A DNA stretch of 8,290 bases from Bacillota bacterium (GTDB lineage Bacteria; Bacillota; Sulfobacillia; RBS10-35; JAJYVN01). The position numbers were made by a program, and so were the translations under genes. The DNA is taken from positions 1 through 8,290 of the forward strand of contig JAJYVN010000131.1 of the NCBI GenBank assembly GCA_021791995.1, read 5' to 3'. Within the stretch, counting starts at the first letter, position 1, and each line of letters starts with the position of its first letter. A model generated the notes under the pieces. The model saw only the letters and a program-made list of their open reading frames with translations. It was not told where the DNA came from and ran no database searches. Below, piece after piece: positions 4,357 to 8,290 of the stretch.

Positions 4357-7317
4357 TCATGCCCCCTTCGGTTGCAGCACAAGGGCCACCTGATCGATTC
4401 CGAGCCAGTCCGAAGCCTCGAGACCAAGGTCGTTGATGACGGTGAGGTCATTGGTCTGTTGCAGAAGACCGCTGACATTGAAGCGTAGGGTCTGCCAGTT
4501 GGTGAAGGTACTGTCGTAGGGCTCGCCATGCGGCAACGGCCAGACACCAGAGAAGACCGAGGCCCCATTCCACAGGATGGCGCCATGGTAGTCGGAGAGC
4601 GGTTCGCTGTAGTGGTCATCCAGGACGGCGCCGATGATCAGCGTTGCCGTTCCAATATCCGAAGGCGTGATGGACGAGGGAAGGGTAATGGTGTATGGGG
4701 CATACTGGTCGCCGTAGAGAATATCCGCACCCGACGACGCATAGGGAAAGAGAGCCGCGGTTGCCTCCGTCTGTGGCTTGGTGATGGTGATCGTGCTCCC
4801 GCTCGTCGTCACCACCTCCGGCGCATCCACAAAGGAGAAGTATGGGCTCCCAGCCAGCGCGTCGCCATCTGGAACCTGCACCGCAGACTGCAATTGCACG
4901 GAGGTCGCCGCCGAAACCCCATCCCAAGACGCGGTGATCGTCGCCGTTCCGGTAGTTATACCCGCTGTGAATGTGTCCGAAAACTGGCCGGACCCCGAAC
5001 TCTCCGCGCTGGCGAAACGGACCGCGCCTGGCCCCGTCACACGAACCTGCAACAGCGCCCCCACAACGGGCACAGTCCCGAAATAGACCGATCCGCTGAC
5101 CTCTGCCTGGGAAGTGCCACCTGCAGGGAGCGCGTTCGGTTCCACGGACACCTGCATCGTTGGTACTCCCACAGAAGCCGTGACGGTCACCACCACCTTC
5201 AGCGTCCCGGCCACTGAGTTGGTACCGGGACCAAGGTAGAGGGTACCGGTTGCCCCCGCCGACACGAACGCCCCGGAGCCACCCAACACGACGGCGCTCC
5301 CACTCAATCCAACCTTGGCATTCAGGGAAGACGCCCACCCCCCGGTCGCAGACACATGGATCTCCGACCCAGGCGACACGTCGATTCCCGTCGCGGTCCA
5401 CGGTTGGTCACCGGTAAGTGCCGTCCAGAGCCCCACACTGCTCTGCACCGAACCGGCTGTAGCTGTGACAACTGCCCCACCATTGCCAGGGGTATATGGG
5501 ACGGTGAATTCGCCGAGGGCGTTGGTGAGGACCGATGTCGCGCCAAGGCTACCTGGACCCGTGAGGGATAGGCTGACAGGTGCCCCAGGCACCGGGTCGT
5601 CGTTCGGCCCTATCAGGGTACCGGAGATGACGTCCCCTTCCCCTTGCGGTACCGCTACCAGGTCTAGGCGACTGCCGTCGGGCACAGGTTGAACCACTGT
5701 GGAAAGGGCTGTGGCGTGCGCCTGCCCTGCCGACGCGGCGAATGTCAGTGAACCCGGGTCACCCGTCGTAACCGACGTGTCAAAGGCACCACCAGTGGTT
5801 GTCACCTTTGTCTCCGCCAATGTACCAGGACCCGCGACGCTCACTGTCACGGATGTGCCGTTCGCCACCGCGTTGCCGTATGGATCGCGCACGGTTCCCG
5901 AAACGGTGTGCACAGTGTCCTCTGACAGGTACGGGCGGACCGTCAGTGTAACCGCAGCGGGCGGACCGGCGGAGACCACGGCATTGCTCTCCGCGCGCGC
6001 ACTGCCCGATGTTGCGCTCAGGGACACGATCTCGGATATGCCTGGGGAAGACGTGAGCACCCGCGGTGCCGTCCATTCCGCGCCGAACGCACCGCCGATC
6101 GCTGTCGATGCAACCGACGTCACCGTTCCGCTCCCCGCATGGAGCAGGACCTCTGTTCCGACCGCGACGGGGTTACCGTATACGTCCGTTGCCACGCCTC
6201 CCACCGCTTCCGAGCCACCCGCCGTTATCGGGGGCACGGGGTCAAGGCGCAGAAGAGCGGGCACGCCCGGCTGAAACGAGAGTTGCACCGTGGAAGAATG
6301 CGCATCCGCCGATCCCCATGGCCCCGCCGTCTCGATGCTCAGCGTAACGGTCTGCGCGGTGTGGTCTGTGACAACCTCGGTAATGGCGGCACCGTCCGAG
6401 GTGCTCCCGAACGTCACCTGGTCCAAGGACAGCTGAGCGGACCCTGCGGGACCCACATGGACAGTGACTGACCCCATCGTGGCGGGATCCCCATAGTCAT
6501 CGGTAACGGAGATCGCAACCTGGTCGCTCTGTGTCACGACAGGTCGTGTCGTTAGTGGCACAACACGCAGGTGGGTTGGCTCTCCGATGGCCGACCCCGT
6601 CGTGAACGACCAACGATACGCACCCACGGGGGAAGGATGCTCCAACGCCAACGCGGAACCTCCCGCTACCTCACGCGCCGCCATGGGTCCAACCACGAGC
6701 GTCGCCGTATAGGTGGTATAGCGGGCCAGCATCGGGAGTTGGCCCGCGAGCGTCTCCGTTTGCGCCGTATAGCGCAGGGACCCCAATGTCAGGGAACCAT
6801 GTCCAACGCCGTGGTTCTCCGGGCGCAACCCTGGGGTCAAAGCTGCAACAACGGTTGTCCCCTGTGAAATCAGTACAGCGTAATGCCCATCCTCCAGGGC
6901 GGACCGAAGCACCGAAGGGGCATCGCTGACATCCGCAAACTGTACCGTCAGAGCCGCATCTGGGCGCACCCGCGTCTCCCCAGCAGATGGCTGCACCGAC
7001 TGCACATGCCATGCCATCGGTTGGGGCACTCGCGTCGTCTTGCCTGCACCGGCGGGGGCTGAGGTGGGAACCGGCGCAGGGACCGGATGTGGCGTGCTCG
7101 GAGCCCCAGGGCTCCATGACGCCGGCCGTGCGGAGGTCTGCGGGGCACGGCTCGGGATCGGCACGGAAGGCCTGACGGTGCCCAGAGCTTGGAGCCCTGG
7201 GGGCACCATCAGGCCTCCGGCGGGCAATACCGGCGGCGCCGAATGGGCCGCCACGGTGGGTGCCAAGAGAGCAATGCTTCCCATAAGTGTCAGTATCCGA
7301 GTGAGCATGGTACGCAA
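4357..7317 (-). CDS. Large secreted modular Ig-like (SbsA/Big_1-type) surface protein
   Basis: 986 residues. TTG 7317 is preceded by AAAGGGGGG at 6 bases; ATG 7308 has poorer spacing. Residues 1-26 are a signal peptide (ILTLMGSIALLAPTVAA, cleavage near Ala-His-Ser-Ala). Residues 27-100 are a Pro/Ala/Ser-rich stalk. Residues about 104-243 match an SbsA-type Ig-like domain (VQPSAGETRVRPDAALTVQF at the start, YRWSFTTG at the end). Invasin/Big_1-like domains follow at about 247-350 (divergent), 352-450, 451-540 and 548-630, with one more at 720-812. They share the turns DVYGNPVAVGT, DPYGNAVANGT and GPNDDPVPGAP. Residues 637-715 (WTATGIDVSPGSEIHVSATG) resemble a LecA/PA-IL-type galactose-binding fold. 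Residues 825-986 are a distinct beta-rich domain with NWQTLRFNVSGLL and DWLGIDQVALVL, like carbohydrate-binding jelly rolls. There is no LPXTG motif or SLH domain, so attachment is unexplained. An adhesin or surface-coat role is likely. Confidence 0.87.
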   Translation of the reverse strand: MRTMLTRILTLMGSIALLAPTVAAHSAPPVLPAGGLMVPPGLQALGTVRPSVPIPSRAPQTSARPASWSPGAPSTPHPVPAPVPTSAPAGAGKTTRVPQPMAWHVQSVQPSAGETRVRPDAALTVQFADVSDAPSVLRSALEDGHYAVLISQGTTVVAALTPGLRPENHGVGHGSLTLGSLRYTAQTETLAGQLPMLARYTTYTATLVVGPMAAREVAGGSALALEHPSPVGAYRWSFTTGSAIGEPTHLRVVPLTTRPVVTQSDQVAISVTDDYGDPATMGSVTVHVGPAGSAQLSLDQVTFGSTSDGAAITEVVTDHTAQTVTLSIETAGPWGSADAHSSTVQLSFQPGVPALLRLDPVPPITAGGSEAVGGVATDVYGNPVAVGTEVLLHAGSGTVTSVASTAIGGAFGAEWTAPRVLTSSPGISEIVSLSATSGSARAESNAVVSAGPPAAVTLTVRPYLSEDTVHTVSGTVRDPYGNAVANGTSVTVSVAGPGTLAETKVTTTGGAFDTSVTTGDPGSLTFAASAGQAHATALSTVVQPVPDGSRLDLVAVPQGEGDVISGTLIGPNDDPVPGAPVSLSLTGPGSLGATSVLTNALGEFTVPYTPGNGGAVVTATAGSVQSSVGLWTALTGDQPWTATGIDVSPGSEIHVSATGGWASSLNAKVGLSGSAVVLGGSGAFVSAGATGTLYLGPGTNSVAGTLKVVVTVTASVGVPTMQVSVEPNALPAGGTSQAEVSGSVYFGTVPVVGALLQVRVTGPGAVRFASAESSGSGQFSDTFTAGITTGTATITASWDGVSAATSVQLQSAVQVPDGDALAGSPYFSFVDAPEVVTTSGSTITITKPQTEATAALFPYASSGADILYGDQYAPYTITLPSSITPSDIGTATLIIGAVLDDHYSEPLSDYHGAILWNGASVFSGVWPLPHGEPYDSTFTNWQTLRFNVSGLLQQTNDLTVINDLGLEASDWLGIDQVALVLQPKGA
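4882..6264 (-). repeat. Big_1/invasin-like Ig domain repeats (protein level) with LecA-like insert
   Basis: Four clear copies lie at 6264-5968, 5967-5698, 5676-5428 and 5160-4882. Each has a Ser-Gly-Thr/Ser-Val or Gly-Val-Ala strand, a turn containing a Pro/Val-x-Gly element, a Val-x-Val/Leu-x-Gly-Pro-Gly strand and a Gly-Gly/Ser-Gly-x-Phe strand (GGAFGAEW, GGAFDTSV, LGEFTVPY, SGQFSDTF). The LecA-like insert occupies about 5409-5173, between the third and fourth copies. The copies are divergent at DNA level, so recombination between them is not obviously recent. Confidence 0.7.
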
Positions 7318-7323
7318 TCGGGA

Positions 7324-7332
7324 CCCCCCTTT
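7324..7332 (-). promoter_or_regulatory. Ribosome binding site supporting a TTG start
   Basis: AAAGGGGGG lies 6 bases before TTG 7317 and 15 bases before ATG 7308, so the rare TTG is the better-placed start. The whole gap to the preceding stop is 27 bases, leaving little room for a separate promoter. Confidence 0.6.
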
Positions 7333-7344
7333 GCATGCGTGTCG

Positions 7345-8013
7345 TTAGGAGGATCGAATCCCCCACGCCATCGCTGTAGCCGATATCACGGTGCGAGAGA
7401 ACAGGGCTCGGCGAAGGTGAGCCGAGGCAGCGACCTTGACCTCACCCTCGCTGCCCAACCGAAGACTGCGGAGGGATGCCCCCCGCAGATCGGGAGTGAA
7501 GGCCACGTTGGCAACAAAGGCGCGAGAAGCCGCAAGCAGCATTGGCGTCGAAATGACCGTGGGGGCACCAACAGCCACCACCCGTTGCCGAAGGCAAATC
7601 GGATACGCGCCGGGAGGAACCCCGGCGCCCGACCAGACGGTCCCCACACATCCGGCCCGCTGCGCCCACCCTGGGAGCGAGCCAAATCCAGGGCTATCCG
7701 TTGCGGCAAACAACGCGGACACCGTCCCCGTAACATCCGTCGTCTGCGGGGCAACCGGCGCACACTCCGTATCCATGTTCTGTTGCACACAGGTGTAGAT
7801 CTCCCAGGACACCGCCAGAGTCACAGGACCCGGCGGCTCCGCCTGAACCGCCGCCAAGGCTGCGGCATCTGCAGCCTGGCCCAACTGACTCTTCGCCACC
7901 ACCAGGGCGCTCATAGCAAGCAGTGCCAGCGTCAACGGGACGAGCACGATGCCGATCACCAAGACCACCAGGACCAAGGCCTGTCCTGCTTCACCACTCA
8001 GTTCGCCGCGCAA
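7345..8013 (-). CDS. TadG-like pilus assembly protein (Tad N-terminal domain)
   Basis: 222 residues from TTG 8013. The N-terminus has the hallmarks of the putative Flp pilus-assembly Tad/TadG domain: a short charged leader ending in Glu-Ala-Gly-Gln, a membrane helix at about 12-40 (ALVLVVLVIGIVLVPLTLAL), then KSQLGQAADAAALAAVQA, which matches the family's Gln-x-Ala-Ala-Asp-Ala-Ala-Ala-Leu signature. Residues 60-222 are a presumed extracellular beta-rich region with four Cys (75, 84, 122, 140). TadG-like proteins are membrane-anchored, pseudopilin-like parts of Tad/Flp systems; this copy is shorter than many and lacks a visible von Willebrand A domain. The start overlaps the preceding gene by 16 bases, which suggests translational coupling. 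TTG 8013 lacks a good Shine-Dalgarno site. GTG 8109 has a strong one (GGAGGAGG), but it would add 32 atypical residues and a 112-base overlap. Codon context TCCCGATTGCG is shared with the next gene's TTG start. Confidence 0.8.
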   Translation of the reverse strand: MRGELSGEAGQALVLVVLVIGIVLVPLTLALLAMSALVVAKSQLGQAADAAALAAVQAEPPGPVTLAVSWEIYTCVQQNMDTECAPVAPQTTDVTGTVSALFAATDSPGFGSLPGWAQRAGCVGTVWSGAGVPPGAYPICLRQRVVAVGAPTVISTPMLLAASRAFVANVAFTPDLRGASLRSLRLGSEGEVKVAASAHLRRALFSRTVISATAMAWGIRSS

Positions 8014-8290
8014 TCGGGATTCTGCGGGGTGTTTCTGTCTAAACCCCAGACCGACCCATAGCAACGCACCTCCGTGCCATCGGTCAGATACGGCTTGGGA
8101 ATTCCGCACAAAACCTCCTCCTCGGCCGAAGTCAGACCAGCGCTCGGCGACGTAGAACGCAAACACGGGCTGGTTTGCGACGTGGCCGGTTCCGCGCTGC
8201 AGTCAGCGGCGCAGGGTGGGGGTGCGCACGCAGCATCCACCCGTTCTTCCCCTAAGGGGCAATTCACGCGCAGCGTGACGGTGAGCGTCG
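7998..8290 (-). CDS. C-terminal fragment of a Cys-rich, probably exported protein (5' end beyond window)
   Basis: The frame is open from the right edge to TGA at 7998-8000, giving 97 codons including the stop. An internal GTG at 8267 could be read as a start, but the frame continues through it to the edge (TLTVTLRVNCPLGEE) and no ribosome binding site precedes it, so this is taken as the tail of a longer gene. The TLTVTLRV strand is typical of the end of a beta-rich extracellular domain. The next 85 residues are Pro/Ser/Ala-rich with eight Cys. It overlaps the TadG-like gene by 16 bases. Its position suggests another Tad-type pseudopilin (TadE/TadG class), but the diagnostic N-terminus is outside the window, so this is inference from neighbourhood only. 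Confidence 0.65.
   Translation of the reverse strand, partial: TLTVTLRVNCPLGEERVDAACAPPPCAADCSAEPATSQTSPCLRSTSPSAGLTSAEEEVLCGIPKPYLTDGTEVRCYGSVWGLDRNTPQNPDCAAN

Noticed and set aside
4326..4619. N-terminal extension of the propeller gene to 4619
   Set aside because: The extra 98 codons overlap the end of the 986-residue gene and read like a shadow (Ser/Arg/Thr-rich). GGAGGT before ATG 4325 and the signal peptide fix the later start.
7189..8061. Plus-strand open frame of 290 codons
   Set aside because: It crosses the boundary between the TadG-like gene and the 986-residue gene in antisense, with Arg/His/Gln-rich low-complexity composition. The minus-strand frames show clear family motifs.
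8265..8267. GTG 8267 as the start of a complete 89-residue protein
   Set aside because: The frame stays open to the window edge, there is no Shine-Dalgarno site before it, and the upstream residues continue a beta-strand pattern. A partial gene is more likely.

Overview
The window is a GC-rich stretch in which every convincing gene lies on the minus strand. It reads from the right edge (8290) to the left edge as one tight, probably co-transcribed array of exported proteins. No RNA gene, IS element, CRISPR array or tRNA is visible. GTG/TTG starts, strong purine-rich Shine-Dalgarno sites, Sec signal peptides and domain types common in Gram-positive surface proteins suggest a GC-rich member of the Bacillota. 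This taxonomic placement is inference and no species is recognised.

Layout in transcription order (right to left): (1) 8290-7998, the Cys-rich C-terminal tail of a gene entering from the right edge; (2) 8013-7345, a TadG-like pilus-assembly/pseudopilin protein with the typical N-terminal helix and Gln-Ala-Ala-Asp-Ala-Ala-Ala-Leu motif; (3) 7317-4357, a 986-residue secreted protein with a Pro-rich stalk, an SbsA-type Ig-like domain, repeated invasin-type (Big_1-like) Ig domains, a LecA-like insert and a beta-rich C-terminal domain; (4) 4325-2910, a 471-residue secreted beta-propeller-like protein with a six-Cys C-terminal module; (5) a 158-base gap with several short hairpins; (6) 2751-2308, a 147-residue orphan with an N-terminal signal/anchor and a C-terminal membrane helix; (7) 2239 to beyond position 1, a large secreted DNRLRE-like/fibronectin type III protein whose C-terminus lies outside the window. 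Gene 7 has no stop inside the window, so a search for complete ORFs misses it, although it is open for 746 codons.

The spacing is operon-like: a 16-base overlap, then gaps of 27, 31, 158 and 68 bases. The likely joint role is a cell-surface apparatus: Tad-type membrane/pseudopilin components followed by modular extracellular proteins for adhesion or display. The last gene has the architecture seen at the N-terminus of Gram-positive wall-associated RHS/YD-repeat proteins, and it carries a nine-G tract in its signal peptide that could make it phase-variable. The full combination (TadG-like + Big_1 array + propeller + orphan bitopic protein + DNRLRE/FN3) is not a named system that I recognise.
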